Assembly (NCBI GenBank): GCA_021768185.1
Contig: JAETNP010000002.1
Coordinates: 1 to 64,000 of the forward strand
Direction of reading: 5' to 3'
DNA length: 64,000 bases
From: Oscillospiraceae bacterium
GTDB taxonomy: Bacteria; Bacillota; Clostridia; Oscillospirales; Oscillospiraceae
This document shows, in pieces, positions 23,542-32,119 of this stretch; the stretch's first letter is position 1; every line of letters begins with the position of its first letter. The position numbers and the translations under genes were made by a program. The notes beneath the pieces are model-generated. The model saw nothing but the letters and a program-made list of their open reading frames with translations. It ran no database searches and was not told the DNA's origin.

Positions 23542-24397
23542 CGCTGTACCCAAACACGCCGTACTCATCCCATATACTCTCCAACCGGTTAAAAATCTGA
23601 GCGATATCCGCGTCCTTCCGGTGACCCGCCGCGACGATAATGGCGTTGAGCAGGCTGAACGGCGCTACCAGGGAATCTACAAAGGAGATCATATCGCTCC
23701 GGGCCATCAGCACGGCGGAGGCCAGGGGATACAATGGCGAGAGCGCGCTGTCCGTCACGGCCACCACATCGGCCCCCCGGTCATGGGCAAACTGGACGCC
23801 CTTCACCGTGGCCTTGGAATACCGGGGAAAGCTGATGCCTACCAACACATCCCCGGGACCGATGCGCAGAATACTCTCCAGGATGTCCCCGGCGCTGTTG
23901 CTGGTGACCAGAGTCACATTTTCAAATATCAGATGCAGATAAAAATGGAGATACCCCGCCAGGAACGAGCTGGAACGCACCCCAAGGATATAGATATGCC
24001 GGGCGGCAAGGAGTTTATCCACCACCGCGCTGAAGGTGCTCCGGTCGATCTCCTCAATGGCGATGCGGATCTTCTCCATGTCCATCTGCAGGACGGAGGC
24101 CACCACGTCGGAGCTGAAGAGACGGTCGTTGGAGGTCTGGATGCGCTGAATGGAGGTCAGCTTGCTCCGGACTATCTCCTGGAGGGTCTTCTGCATGGCG
24201 GGATAGCCGTCGTAATCCAGCAGAGCGGCGAAGCGCACCACCGTGGATTCGCTGACGCCCACCAGCTCCCCCAGCCTGCTGGCGGTCATAAAGGCCGCCT
24301 TGTCGTAGTTGGAGAGGATATAGGCCGCGATCCGCCGCTGTCCCTTGGAAAAGCGGGGCATATTCTCTTCAATGGTATGTAGTACGTCCTTCTTCAT
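23531..24397 (-). CDS. MurR/RpiR-family transcriptional regulator
   Basis: Two-domain sugar-phosphate-responsive regulator of 288 residues. The N-terminal RpiR helix-turn-helix is seen (FSKGQRRIAAYILSNYDKAAFMTASRLGELVGVSESTVVRFAALLDYDGY), and the C-terminal SIS domain follows (IYILGVRSSSFLAGYLHFYL, GDVLVGISFPRYSKATVKGVQFAHDRGADVVAVTDS). GAAGGTGGGG precedes the ATG. It is unusual to find such a regulator in front of cmk-plsC-ispH-rpsA; with the 11-base overlap it is cotranslated with the flavoprotein gene. Its ligand may be an amino-sugar phosphate from cell-wall turnover, but that is inference. Confidence 0.92.
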   Translation of the reverse strand: MKKDVLHTIEENMPRFSKGQRRIAAYILSNYDKAAFMTASRLGELVGVSESTVVRFAALLDYDGYPAMQKTLQEIVRSKLTSIQRIQTSNDRLFSSDVVASVLQMDMEKIRIAIEEIDRSTFSAVVDKLLAARHIYILGVRSSSFLAGYLHFYLHLIFENVTLVTSNSAGDILESILRIGPGDVLVGISFPRYSKATVKGVQFAHDRGADVVAVTDSALSPLYPLASAVLMARSDMISFVDSLVAPFSLLNAIIVAAGHRKDADIAQIFNRLESIWDEYGVFGYSDES

Positions 24398-24440
24398 ATC
24401 TTCCCCACCTTCCTGCCGCGTATTTCCCGGGCAATGCGGG

Positions 24441-25148
24441 TCAGGAGCCCAGCAGGCGCTCCCTCTCCCCGGCGGTCAGAAACCGCCATTGCCCCGGCGG
24501 GAGCTCTCCCAGCTCCAGGGACCCCTCCCGCACCCGGACCAGCCGCTCCACCCGCAGCTCCGCCAGGGCGCACATCCGGCGCACCTGCCGGTTCAGCCCC
24601 TGGCAGATCACTACGGACAGCACCCGGCGGCCCTTCCCCGCCGCTACGGTACGAACCAGGGCTGGGGTAATGGAAGAGCCGTCCTCCAAGGCCGTCAGCG
24701 CCGCCAGGCGGGCCTCGCAGCCCTCCAGACGGCCGGTCACGGTCACATAGTACTCCTTCTCCATCCGGTGGCTGGGATGGGCCAGACGCTGGGCAAAGGC
24801 CCCGTCGCTGGTCAGCAGCAGCAGGCCCTCCGAATCCATGTCCAGCCGCCCCACCGGGTAGACCCGGCCTCCGCAGCCGGACACCAGCTCCGCCACCGAG
24901 GGGCGGCCCTTCTCATCGGACAGAGTGGTCACCACGCCCCGGGGCTTGTGGAGCATCAGATAGAGCTTTTCCACCGGGAAGCGGACGGGACGTCCGTCCA
25001 GCGTGATTCGGTCGGTCTCCGGGTCCGCCCGGTCCCCCAGGGAGGCGGCGGCGCCGTTGACGGACACCCGGCCATTCCGCAAAAATTCCTCCGCCTGCCG
25101 GCGCGAACATACGCCGGCAGCGGAGAGAAGCTTCTGTATGCGATCCAT
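24441..25148 (-). CDS. rluB: 23S/16S rRNA pseudouridine synthase (RluB/RsuA family)
   Basis: Isomerises a specific rRNA uridine to pseudouridine. The N-terminal S4 RNA-binding domain (MDRIQKLLSAAGVCSRRQAEEFLRNGRVSVNG, residues 1-60) precedes the catalytic domain with GRLDMDSEGLLLLTSDG (catalytic aspartate in GRLD) and KEYYVTVTG. The length of 235 residues is normal. It sits between dacF-like and the MurR/RpiR gene; the order scpA-scpB-...-dacF-rluB mirrors Bacillus (ypuG-ypuH, dacB, rluB), which supports assignment as rluB. Confidence 0.93.
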   Translation of the reverse strand: MDRIQKLLSAAGVCSRRQAEEFLRNGRVSVNGAAASLGDRADPETDRITLDGRPVRFPVEKLYLMLHKPRGVVTTLSDEKGRPSVAELVSGCGGRVYPVGRLDMDSEGLLLLTSDGAFAQRLAHPSHRMEKEYYVTVTGRLEGCEARLAALTALEDGSSITPALVRTVAAGKGRRVLSVVICQGLNRQVRRMCALAELRVERLVRVREGSLELGELPPGQWRFLTAGERERLLGS

Positions 25149-25188
25149 GGGATTCCTCCCTCTATTATGACACAGGCGGGATTGCCGG

Positions 25189-26280
25189 TCAAAAAGCCTT
25201 GTCCCACCAGCTGGAGGGCGTGGGGACCCGCTCCTTCTTTGCCGAAGGCGCGGCGGCCACCAGATCCACCTGCGCTACTTCCTGATCTTCAAGGTAGGCG
25301 CACACCTCGCCTATCACCTGCCCCGGCACTACCGGCGCGGGTACGGACAGTGGAACCCGGGCCACCACCTTCAAGGATTCCTCCCCGGTGAGGGGATAGC
25401 GGAGATCCTCCGAGGCCGCCAGGGGAACGGAGACCGCCGTCCCGCCCTGCACCAGCACGGAGGCCAGCACCCGGCCCGCAGGCACCGCCGTCTCCATATG
25501 GTAGTTGGCAAAGCCGTAGTCCAGCAGGGCCATGTGGTCGTTCCAGTCGTCCCCGTCGTTGAGGGTGGTACACACCAGGGTCATGCCCTCCCGGGCGGCG
25601 GCGGAAACCAGGGTCCGTCCGGCGGCCTTGGTAAATCCCGTCTTTACCCCGATACAGCCGCCATAAAGCCGCAGGAGCTTGTTATGGTTGGCCAGATACC
25701 GCTCCCCGATGGTGACGGAGGCGGTGGAGACGATCCGCCGGAAGTCCTGATTCTGCAGCGCGTAGGCGGTCAGCACCGCCATGTCCCGGGCGCTGGAGTA
25801 GTGCCCCTCGGCGTCCAGGCCGTTGGGGTTGGCAAAGTGGGTATGGGTCATGCCCAGCTTTTGGGCCGTCTCGTTCATCAGGGCGACGAAATCCTCCGTC
25901 TCGCCGGATACGCAGTGGGCCACCGCCAGGGCGGCGTCGTTGCCGCTGACCAGCATCAGGCCGTACAGCAGCTCCTCCAACCGCAGGGTGTCCCCCGGCT
26001 TGAGATACATGGAGGAGCCCTCCGCCATGTCCCGGGCGGTAACGGTATAGGGGCACGCCTTGTCGGCGTGCTCCAGAGCCACCACGGCGGTCATGATCTT
26101 CGTGATGCTGGCAATCAGGCGTTCCTCGTCCGCGTTCTGCTCATAGAGCACCCGGCCGCTGTTCTGCTCGATCAGCACCGCCGACGCGGCAGAAGTGCCT
26201 ATCGCCATTGCCTGACAAGTTAAAACACTTGCCGCCAAAAAACAGCAAAATGCCTTCTGTGCCAGCTTCCGTCTTTCCAT
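25189..26280 (-). CDS. dacF: D-alanyl-D-alanine carboxypeptidase (DacF/DacB type, penicillin-binding protein)
   Basis: Exported low-molecular-weight penicillin-binding protein that trims the terminal D-Ala from peptidoglycan stem peptides. It has an N-terminal signal sequence (cleavage near residues 26-32), SxxK at 58-61 (SITK), SGN at 112-114 and KTG at 213-215: the complete catalytic set. The 363 residues include a C-terminal beta-rich PBP5_C-like domain after about 260. In endospore formers such enzymes set cortex cross-linking; the neighbouring ytfJ agrees with a sporulation link. It lacks a clear amphipathic C-terminal anchor. Confidence 0.92.
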   Translation of the reverse strand: MERRKLAQKAFCCFLAASVLTCQAMAIGTSAASAVLIEQNSGRVLYEQNADEERLIASITKIMTAVVALEHADKACPYTVTARDMAEGSSMYLKPGDTLRLEELLYGLMLVSGNDAALAVAHCVSGETEDFVALMNETAQKLGMTHTHFANPNGLDAEGHYSSARDMAVLTAYALQNQDFRRIVSTASVTIGERYLANHNKLLRLYGGCIGVKTGFTKAAGRTLVSAAAREGMTLVCTTLNDGDDWNDHMALLDYGFANYHMETAVPAGRVLASVLVQGGTAVSVPLAASEDLRYPLTGEESLKVVARVPLSVPAPVVPGQVIGEVCAYLEDQEVAQVDLVAAAPSAKKERVPTPSSWWDKAF

Positions 26281-26373
26281 CTCCCATCCACCTCCGGATC
26301 GTTTGGATGGGAATAGTATGCCTCATCAAAGGCGGAAGCAACCGCGTAAAACCTTTCCTGTTTTTACAGGCCG

Positions 26374-26793
26374 TCAGCACTCCTCCGCGGCGGACTCCAT
26401 TTTCTTTTTCTCCTGCTGCTTTTCAATGAAGCCGGTCACCTTGTCGATCACGTCGGGGGCCATCTCCACGATCCGGTCCACCGTGTTCAGCGGAGGCGCA
26501 GCCACGGGCATCACCCGGGTGAAGCCGTCCTTGACGATCAGAAAGGCAATGGGGTCGATGGTGACGCCCGCGCCCATGCCGGCGCCCAGATTGCCCTCGG
26601 GGTTGACGTCCTTCTTTTTGCCGAAGACGCTGCCGCCGCCGCCCACGCCCAGGCTGACCCGGGAAATAGGGATCAGCGTCACCCCGTCGGGGGTGTGGAT
26701 GGGCTGGCCCACGATGGAGTTGGTGTCCGCCAGTTCCCGCAGCTTGGTCATGCTCTCCTGCAGCAGATCGCTGAGGGGATTATTCTTTTCCAT
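26374..26793 (-). CDS. ytfJ: Sporulation protein YtfJ (GerW)
   Basis: Spore protein of the YtfJ/GerW family, needed for normal germination in Bacillus. The 139 residues show the family pattern: NSIVGQPIHTPDGVTLIPISRVSLGVGGGGSVFG, then GAGMGAGVTIDPIAFLIVKDG. The ATG at 26793 follows AAAGGAG. The preceding DUF2953 gene corresponds to B. subtilis ytfI, which also sits next to ytfJ. It is expected to be made in the forespore, yet it lies among housekeeping genes; no separate sporulation promoter was identified. Confidence 0.95.
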   Translation of the reverse strand: MEKNNPLSDLLQESMTKLRELADTNSIVGQPIHTPDGVTLIPISRVSLGVGGGGSVFGKKKDVNPEGNLGAGMGAGVTIDPIAFLIVKDGFTRVMPVAAPPLNTVDRIVEMAPDVIDKVTGFIEKQQEKKKMESAAEEC

Positions 26794-26815
26794 ATTGTCT
26801 CCTTTCACAGGCCGT

Positions 26816-27496
26816 TCAGGCCGCGCATTCCGTTTCATCCTTTTGATTCGCCTGTTCTTTATCGGACTCCGGCGGAGGCGGCGAGGCCAGCTTTCGGAAT
26901 CCCAGATACCACTTGAGGAGGCTCCCCCCTGCCCGGAGGGCCATCCAGGCCAGGCTCCAGGGCCGCAGGGACACGCCCACGTCGGCGATGAAGTCCATCT
27001 GCCGCTCCGTAAAATCCACATACAGCCGCACATCGGCGTCCTTCAGCCGCAGCGCCCGCTCCAGAACGGGGAACCCGGAGGCCAGCGCCGCCTCCATCCG
27101 CCCGTAGAGCATGGCCGTGGCTGCCGGGTCAGCGCCGGCTACCAGCACGTAGAGCTTCAGGGGCCGGATGTGGATGCACCGGCCTGTCCGCTTCAGCGCC
27201 CGGCCCAGAATGGGGGGCAGCTTTTCCAGGGCGTAGAGGATCTGCTCCATATTGATCTTCGCCTTGGGCTTTTTGGGCTTCTCCGGTTTGGCTTTTTTCT
27301 CCTTTGGAGGCTTTTTCTCCCCCTCCTCCGGCTTTTCCTTCGGCGGGAACAGCTGAACCTTCACCGGCCCATAGCGGACGTACAGGAAGGGATTTCCGTC
27401 CTCATAGGAGCCCCGTACTTTTACAGGGATAAGAAGGGCCGCCGCCAGAAGCGCCAGCAGGCCCAACAGAACCCACAGTATGATCTTTCCCACCAT
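26816..27496 (-). CDS. DUF2953 membrane protein (YtfI-like)
   Basis: Membrane-anchored protein of 226 residues: one N-terminal transmembrane helix (residues 4-24), then a lysine/proline/glutamate-rich linker (about 50-80, KPEKPKKPKAK repeats) and a DUF2953 domain ending WYLGFRKLA. Its position directly upstream of ytfJ (22-base gap) matches the ytfI-ytfJ pair of Bacillus and other spore formers. The role is unknown. The ATG at 27496 has AAGAAGGGAAG before it. Confidence 0.85.
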   Translation of the reverse strand: MVGKIILWVLLGLLALLAAALLIPVKVRGSYEDGNPFLYVRYGPVKVQLFPPKEKPEEGEKKPPKEKKAKPEKPKKPKAKINMEQILYALEKLPPILGRALKRTGRCIHIRPLKLYVLVAGADPAATAMLYGRMEAALASGFPVLERALRLKDADVRLYVDFTERQMDFIADVGVSLRPWSLAWMALRAGGSLLKWYLGFRKLASPPPPESDKEQANQKDETECAA

Positions 27497-27528
27497 GACG
27501 CTTCCCTTCTTTCTTTGGCGGCGGGCCG

Positions 27529-28104
27529 CTACCGCTCCGCTTCTTCTCCGGCCTCCGGCAGATTCTCCTCCAGACGCAGCTGTCCGCCCTCCTCGATCCC
27601 CGGCAGCGGGGGCAGATCTTCCAGCGTCTTCATATGGAAGGAGCGCAGAAAGGCCTGGGTGGTGCGGTACTGCCGGGGCCTCCCCGGCACCTGCAGCCGC
27701 CCGCACTCCTCAATGAGCTTCCGGTCCAGCAGCAGCCCAACGGTGTAAGCGCTGTCCACGCCACGGATCTGGTCCACCTGGGCCCGGGTGACGGGCTGGT
27801 AGTAGGCCACAATGGCCAGCACCTCCAGGGCGGGCTGGCTGAGCTTCGCGGTCTTGCGGATCTCAAAGGCTTTCCGGATGATCTCCGCGTATTCCGGCGC
27901 GGAGCACAGCTGATAGCTGTCCTCCATGCGCACCAGCCGGATGCCCCGGCGCTCAAAGGCGTAGTAATCCTCCAGCCGCCGCAGGGCCTCCTCCGCCCGG
28001 GGACGGTCCGTATCCAGGGCCATGCACAGGCGGCTGATATGTACAGGCTCGCCGGAGGCGAACAGGATCGCTTCGGCGGCAATTTGCATTTCCGTATTAT
28101 CCAA
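27529..28104 (-). CDS. scpB: Segregation and condensation protein B
   Basis: Winged-helix partner of ScpA in the SMC condensin complex that organises the chromosome. The 191 residues include AAEAILFASGEPVHISRL at the N-terminus, LSQPALEVLAIVAYYQPVTRAQVDQIRGVDS in the middle and GRPRQYRTTQAFLRSFHM near the end, all typical. It begins 33 bases after scpA and is followed by the DUF2953-ytfJ pair. Confidence 0.96.
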   Translation of the reverse strand: MDNTEMQIAAEAILFASGEPVHISRLCMALDTDRPRAEEALRRLEDYYAFERRGIRLVRMEDSYQLCSAPEYAEIIRKAFEIRKTAKLSQPALEVLAIVAYYQPVTRAQVDQIRGVDSAYTVGLLLDRKLIEECGRLQVPGRPRQYRTTQAFLRSFHMKTLEDLPPLPGIEEGGQLRLEENLPEAGEEAER

Positions 28105-28137
28105 CAGGTCCTACCTTCCTCTTTTCAGGGTTTTCTC

Positions 28138-28914
28138 CTACAGCTGCAGGGCGTCGATCTCCACGCCGGTGGCGGTGACGGTGCAGTCCCGCTCGCCTCC
28201 GGACAGGGTGACGATCCTGGCCCGGCACAGCTCCAGGATCGCCAGAAAGGTGGCGACCACCTCGCTGCGGCTGCGGCTGCCCCGGAAGAGGAGGCGGAAG
28301 CTGGTAACGCCCCGGATCAGGCGCTGGAACACCTCCCGCGCCTTTCCCGCCACGGGGTAGGGCTCCTGGCGGACGATCTCCCGGAAGCTGCCGGCGTCCA
28401 GCGGCTGGCGGCGTTCCTCACGGCCCATGACCGCCGCCATGGCCTCCTGCAGATCGGAGGGGGTGTGGCTGTAGGTGTACACCTTCCCCCGCTCCACCGG
28501 CTCCGGGTTCCGCAGAAAAATGCGGCTGCCGAACTCACCCATGGGGGCCAGCCGGGCGGCGGCGTATTTGATCTTGGCGTAATTCTCCCCGCTGCGCCGC
28601 TCCTCCAGGGAGCGGATCAGTTCGGCCATCTCGTTTTTGGCCTCCTCGTCCTCCAGAGACAGGAGCATCCGGGTCTTGATGAACATCAGCTGGGCGGCCA
28701 TGGTGATGAACTCGCTGGCCACCTCCAGATCCATCTGCTGGCGGCGCTCCAGATAGGCCAGATACTGCTCCAGGATGAGAGCGATGGGGATGTCCTGGAT
28801 CTCAATTTTATTTTTGCTGAGCAGGAACAGGATCAGGTCCAGGGGGCCCTCGAAGTCCTCCAGGCCCTCCCGGCTGTGCACCACCTGTTCCAGCTTATAA
28901 ACCGGTTCGTCCAT
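28138..28914 (-). CDS. scpA: Segregation and condensation protein A
   Basis: Kleisin subunit that bridges the SMC heads. FEGPLDLILFLLSKNKIEIQDIPIALILEQYLAYL at the N-terminus is diagnostic, followed by EFITMAAQLMFIKTRMLL; the C-terminal winged helix is at 190-258. The start at 28914 follows GGGAGG, giving 258 residues; the longer in-frame reading would run into the preceding protease gene. It is the first of the scpA-scpB pair, 16 bases after the M50 gene. Confidence 0.96.
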   Translation of the reverse strand: MDEPVYKLEQVVHSREGLEDFEGPLDLILFLLSKNKIEIQDIPIALILEQYLAYLERRQQMDLEVASEFITMAAQLMFIKTRMLLSLEDEEAKNEMAELIRSLEERRSGENYAKIKYAAARLAPMGEFGSRIFLRNPEPVERGKVYTYSHTPSDLQEAMAAVMGREERRQPLDAGSFREIVRQEPYPVAGKAREVFQRLIRGVTSFRLLFRGSRSRSEVVATFLAILELCRARIVTLSGGERDCTVTATGVEIDALQL

Positions 28915-28930
28915 CCGGCGACCTCCCACA

Positions 28931-29575
28931 TTAAAAGAATAGTCCGGCCATCCATTGGCAGACGGCGTAGATCCCATTGGACAGGGCGCTGCTGCCCACG
29001 TCCAGCCACACCAGCAGCAGCAGGATTACCATGCCGTACCGCTCATAGCGCATCAGCGTGTGGTAGGCCCTCTCCGGCAGGAAGGAGAAAAGCACCTTCG
29101 ATCCGTCCAGCGGCGGGATGGGGATCAGATTGAACAGCCCCAGCCCGATGCTGAGTACAGCGGTGTTCAGGAAAAAGTAAAACATCCACACCGCGAAAGG
29201 TCCCGCTAGGGCGTGCCGGGCCGTCAGAGACGCAGAAAACAGCAAAATCGCCGCCAGCAGGAAGTTGCTCGCCGGCCCGGCCAGGGCGGTGAGGGCCATG
29301 CCGGTCTTGGGCTTTTTGAAATAGCGCATATCCACCGGCACGGGCTTGGCCCACCCGAAGCCGCAGATCACCATGGAGGCCAGACCCAGCCAGTCAATAT
29401 GGTGCAGCGGGTTCAGGGAGAGGCGGTGCATCCGCTTGGCGGTGGGGTCCCCCAAGGCGTAGGCCGCCAGGCCGTGGCAGGTCTCATGGACCGTCAGGCA
29501 CAGAAACACGCCCGCTACCCGTCCCAGCAGGGACAGCAGGCCGTTCCAGTCAAATTGTTGAAAGAAGGTTTCCAT
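28931..29575 (-). CDS. Site-2 protease family membrane metallopeptidase (M50)
   Basis: Polytopic zinc protease of 214 residues, related to the SpoIVFB/YwhC-type M50B group. It has HETCH (HExxH) near residue 31-35 within a hydrophobic segment, NPLHHIDWLG, an LAGPASNFLLA helix and PPLDGSKVL, the NPDG-type second metal-binding motif. Five or six membrane helices are visible and there is no PDZ domain, unlike rseP at 36716. The same gene commonly precedes scpA in Firmicutes. AGGAAAA lies upstream of the ATG. Confidence 0.9.
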   Translation of the reverse strand: METFFQQFDWNGLLSLLGRVAGVFLCLTVHETCHGLAAYALGDPTAKRMHRLSLNPLHHIDWLGLASMVICGFGWAKPVPVDMRYFKKPKTGMALTALAGPASNFLLAAILLFSASLTARHALAGPFAVWMFYFFLNTAVLSIGLGLFNLIPIPPLDGSKVLFSFLPERAYHTLMRYERYGMVILLLLVWLDVGSSALSNGIYAVCQWMAGLFF

Positions 29576-29639
29576 GATCTTTTTCCTGTTCAGTTGCTTA
29601 TTGGGATAGTATAGCAGATTTTTCTAGGGATTACAAGGG

Positions 29640-29820
29640 GGATTTCTTTTCGTTTGGCACGGTTCTAAACATGGCCCGGGACCTGCGCGGCCCCCGTGGG
29701 GCGGCCTCCGGCCGCCTTAGCTGCTAGCCGCCGCAGGCGGCTGCACGGGACCCCGCGCCTACTTTTCGCACCCGCGAAAAGTAGGCAAAAGCGGGCTTAA
29801 ACCTGGCGGTTTAAGAATCC
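29640..29820. repeat. Structured intergenic region with consecutive hairpins
   Basis: The spacer 29576-30101 (526 bases, no credible gene) contains at least four folds: GGCGGCC..GGCCGCC near 29700-29715, AGCCGCC/GGCGGCT (29726-29742), a perfect 13-base hairpin GCCTACTTTTCGC/GCGAAAAGTAGGC (29757-29786) and CTTAAACC/GGTTTAAG (29796-29815). The remaining part to 30101 is AT-richer and includes a GGAAATC/GATTTCC dyad near 30014-30032. It looks like a dispersed intergenic repeat or structured RNA; no known riboswitch is recognised. Confidence 0.5.
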
Positions 29821-30101
29821 CTCATGTTTTGATTAGTTTTTCGCCCGAGGCACAGTCGGTTTTGTCTAAACTTACTGCCGTCCGCTTCGGTCATCTTCTG
29901 CTTCTATTTCAGCGTGGTAATCGAAAACCCCTACCGTCTCGACTTAGCAGACTCCCCGGGGTGCTTGAATAGGAATTTATTCTGCTGTGCGAAAAACTCC
30001 GGCGGCATATTAAGGAAATCTTATAGATTTCCCATCTTTCATTTTAATACGAAAGCTAGTAGAATAGCATCCAGAAAACCCACCAAGGAAAGGACGTCGT
30101 T

Positions 30102-30806
30102 ATGAGCGATCACCGCCGTCTTACGGAAAAACAGAAAAAATGGATTGCAGGAACGGGTATCTTCCTGTTCCTCCTGCTCTCCGCGCTGATCTTCTTCTTT
30201 GCCGGAAAACCTCTCATACGATTCGCCCAGGAGCCGGAGCGGTTCCGGGCCTGGGTGGATGAACAGGGCGTTCTGGCCCCCATCGCCTTTCTGGGGATGC
30301 TGATCCTCCAGATCGTGGTGGCCGCCATCCCCGGCGAGCCGCTGGAAATCGCGGCGGGCTACGCCTTCGGCGCGCTGGAGGGAACGCTGCTGTGTCTGTT
30401 CGGCGCCTTTTTAGGCCGGGTGGCTGTGTTCCTGCTGGTGCGGCGCTTCGGCACCAGGGCTGTGGATGTGTTCTTCCCGCTGGAAAAGCTCAACACCCTG
30501 TCCTTCCTGCAAAACAAGAAGAGGCTTACCCTGTGGGTCTTTTTCCTGTTCTTCCTGCCGGGAACGCCGAAGGACCTGCTGTGCTATGTGGTGGGGCTGA
30601 CCGATCTGCCGCTGAAAAGCTGGCTGCTCATCTGCGCCGTCGCCCCCTTCCCCTCCATCGTCACCTCCACCATCGGCGGCGACGCGCTGGGTATGGGAAA
30701 TTATATGTTCGCCCTGGTGGTATTTATCGTTACCATGGCCATCAGCGGCGGAGGACTGCTGGCTTATCGCGCCATCTGCCGTGCGCGGGAAAGGAGTGAA
30801 TCATGA
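30102..30806 (+). CDS. TVP38/TMEM64 (VTT/DedA-like) membrane protein
   Basis: Integral membrane protein of 234 residues with the VTT domain shared with DedA scramblases and transporters. Six hydrophobic segments are visible; the domain core is GEPLEIAAGYAFGALEGTLLCLFGAFLGRVAVFLLVRRFG, followed by FLPGTPKDLLCYVVGL. The family handles lipid or undecaprenyl-phosphate flipping in other bacteria, but the substrate here is unknown. Its last four bases overlap the start of the glycosyltransferase gene (ATGA), which suggests a joint role in making or moving a lipid-linked glycan. AAGGAAAGG precedes the ATG. Confidence 0.9.
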   Translation: MSDHRRLTEKQKKWIAGTGIFLFLLLSALIFFFAGKPLIRFAQEPERFRAWVDEQGVLAPIAFLGMLILQIVVAAIPGEPLEIAAGYAFGALEGTLLCLFGAFLGRVAVFLLVRRFGTRAVDVFFPLEKLNTLSFLQNKKRLTLWVFFLFFLPGTPKDLLCYVVGLTDLPLKSWLLICAVAPFPSIVTSTIGGDALGMGNYMFALVVFIVTMAISGGGLLAYRAICRARERSES

Positions 30807-32056
30807 GTGCATTGATGGTTCTGGAAAATGTAAACCGGGTGATCGGCATCCTGTTTCTGACGTGCTATTTCTATCAGCTGCTGTATGTGCCGGTGGCCCT
30901 GTGGCGCAGGCACCGGGTAACGGGCAGCGCTCCCCTGCGCCGCTACGGCGTTCTCATCTCCGCCCGGAACGAGGAGGCGGTGATCGCCCAGCTGGTGGAA
31001 AGCCTCCGGCAGCAGGATTACCCCGCCGAATATCTGGACATCTACGTGGTGGCCGACAACTGCACCGACAACACCGCCGGGGCCGCCCGCGAGGCGGGGG
31101 CCATTGTCTACCGCCGCAGCGACACCCGCCATGTGGGCAAAGGCTATGCCCTGAATTTCCTCCTCTCCCGGATTCGGGAGGAGCGGGGCGACCAGTATTA
31201 TGACGGCTATTTCGTCTTTGACGCCGACAACCTGCTGGCCTCCGACTATATCTCTCGGATGAACGAGGTCTTCGGGCCGGAGTACCCCATTGTCACCAGC
31301 TACCGCAACTCCAAGAACTACGGCGACAACTGGATTTCCGCCGGATACGGCCTGTGGTTCCTGCGGGACGCGGCCTTCCTCAACGAGCCCCGCACCCGTC
31401 TGGGACTGAGCGCGGTGGTGTCGGGCACCGGGTATGTGTTCAGCCGGGAGATCATGCTCCGCTGCGGCGGCTGGCCCTTCCATTCCCTCAGCGAAGACAC
31501 GGAGTTCACCGTCCACTGTATCCTGGAGGGCGAGAAGATCGGCTACTGCGGCGACGCGGAGCTCTACGACGAGCAGCCTACCCAGCTGGGCCAGTCCATC
31601 CGCCAGCGGATGCGCTGGGTCCGGGGGAACATGCTGGTACTACTCCGCCAGGGCGGCCGTCTGGCCGGACACGTGGGCCAGAAAAACGGCCTGAGCTGCC
31701 TGGACCTGCTGCTGTCTATGGTGCCGGCCATTGTGCTGACCATCTTCGGCGTGGCGGGCGGCGTGCTGGCCACGGTGCTGGAGCTGCTGGCCGGAGGACG
31801 AATTCTCCCCATGCTGGGCGCTATGGCCATGAGCTTCCTGGTCCCCTATCTGCTGCTCTTTGTTGCGGGAGCCATCACCACCGCCACCCAGTGGAAAAAA
31901 ATCCGCACCTCCGCTTGGAAGAAGATCCTCTATACCCTGACCTTCCCCATCTTTATGGCGACCTACGTGCCCATTACAGTCTGCGCCCTGTTCGGCAAGG
32001 TGGAGTGGAAACCCATCAAGCACCGGGCCGTGATATCGGTGCAGGAATTGAAATAA
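30803..32056 (+). CDS. Processive-type family 2 glycosyltransferase
   Basis: Membrane glycosyltransferase of 417 residues resembling the BcsA/HasA and IcaA group. One N-terminal helix (about 12-32), then the GT-A domain: LISARNEEAVIAQLV, VVADNCTDNT, FVFDADNLL (DxD metal site), SEDTEF (catalytic ED) and QSIRQRMRWVRG (Q-x-x-RW). Two or three C-terminal helices follow. The product may be a polysaccharide or a lipid-linked sugar. It is coupled to the VTT protein by a 4-base overlap and ends at a strong bidirectional terminator. Confidence 0.93.
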   Translation: MSALMVLENVNRVIGILFLTCYFYQLLYVPVALWRRHRVTGSAPLRRYGVLISARNEEAVIAQLVESLRQQDYPAEYLDIYVVADNCTDNTAGAAREAGAIVYRRSDTRHVGKGYALNFLLSRIREERGDQYYDGYFVFDADNLLASDYISRMNEVFGPEYPIVTSYRNSKNYGDNWISAGYGLWFLRDAAFLNEPRTRLGLSAVVSGTGYVFSREIMLRCGGWPFHSLSEDTEFTVHCILEGEKIGYCGDAELYDEQPTQLGQSIRQRMRWVRGNMLVLLRQGGRLAGHVGQKNGLSCLDLLLSMVPAIVLTIFGVAGGVLATVLELLAGGRILPMLGAMAMSFLVPYLLLFVAGAITTATQWKKIRTSAWKKILYTLTFPIFMATYVPITVCALFGKVEWKPIKHRAVISVQELK

Positions 32057-32065
32057 ACAAAAAGC

Positions 32066-32104
32066 ACTGGGCGGGATCATGAGTGAATCGTGATCCCGCC
32101 CAGT
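32066..32104. terminator. Bidirectional terminator between convergent genes
   Basis: Fourteen-base perfect stem (32066-32079 with 32091-32104) with an 11-base loop. On the minus strand it runs into GCTTTTTGTTTATTT, a strong terminator for the gene at 32120-32467; the plus-strand tail is weaker. Confidence 0.85.
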
Positions 32105-32119
32105 CAAGTTATTCAGATG

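Noticed and set aside
25189-26280. Carboxypeptidase as a class A or C beta-lactamase
   Set aside because: SITK, SGN and KTG with a C-terminal beta domain and the dacF-ytfJ-scp context fit a D,D-carboxypeptidase.
27634-29133. 499-codon forward frame over scpB and scpA
   Set aside because: Complement of two firmly identified condensin genes.
29576-30101. tRNA gene or known riboswitch in the long gap
   Set aside because: No cloverleaf with a T-loop consensus and no recognisable riboswitch core was found by eye.
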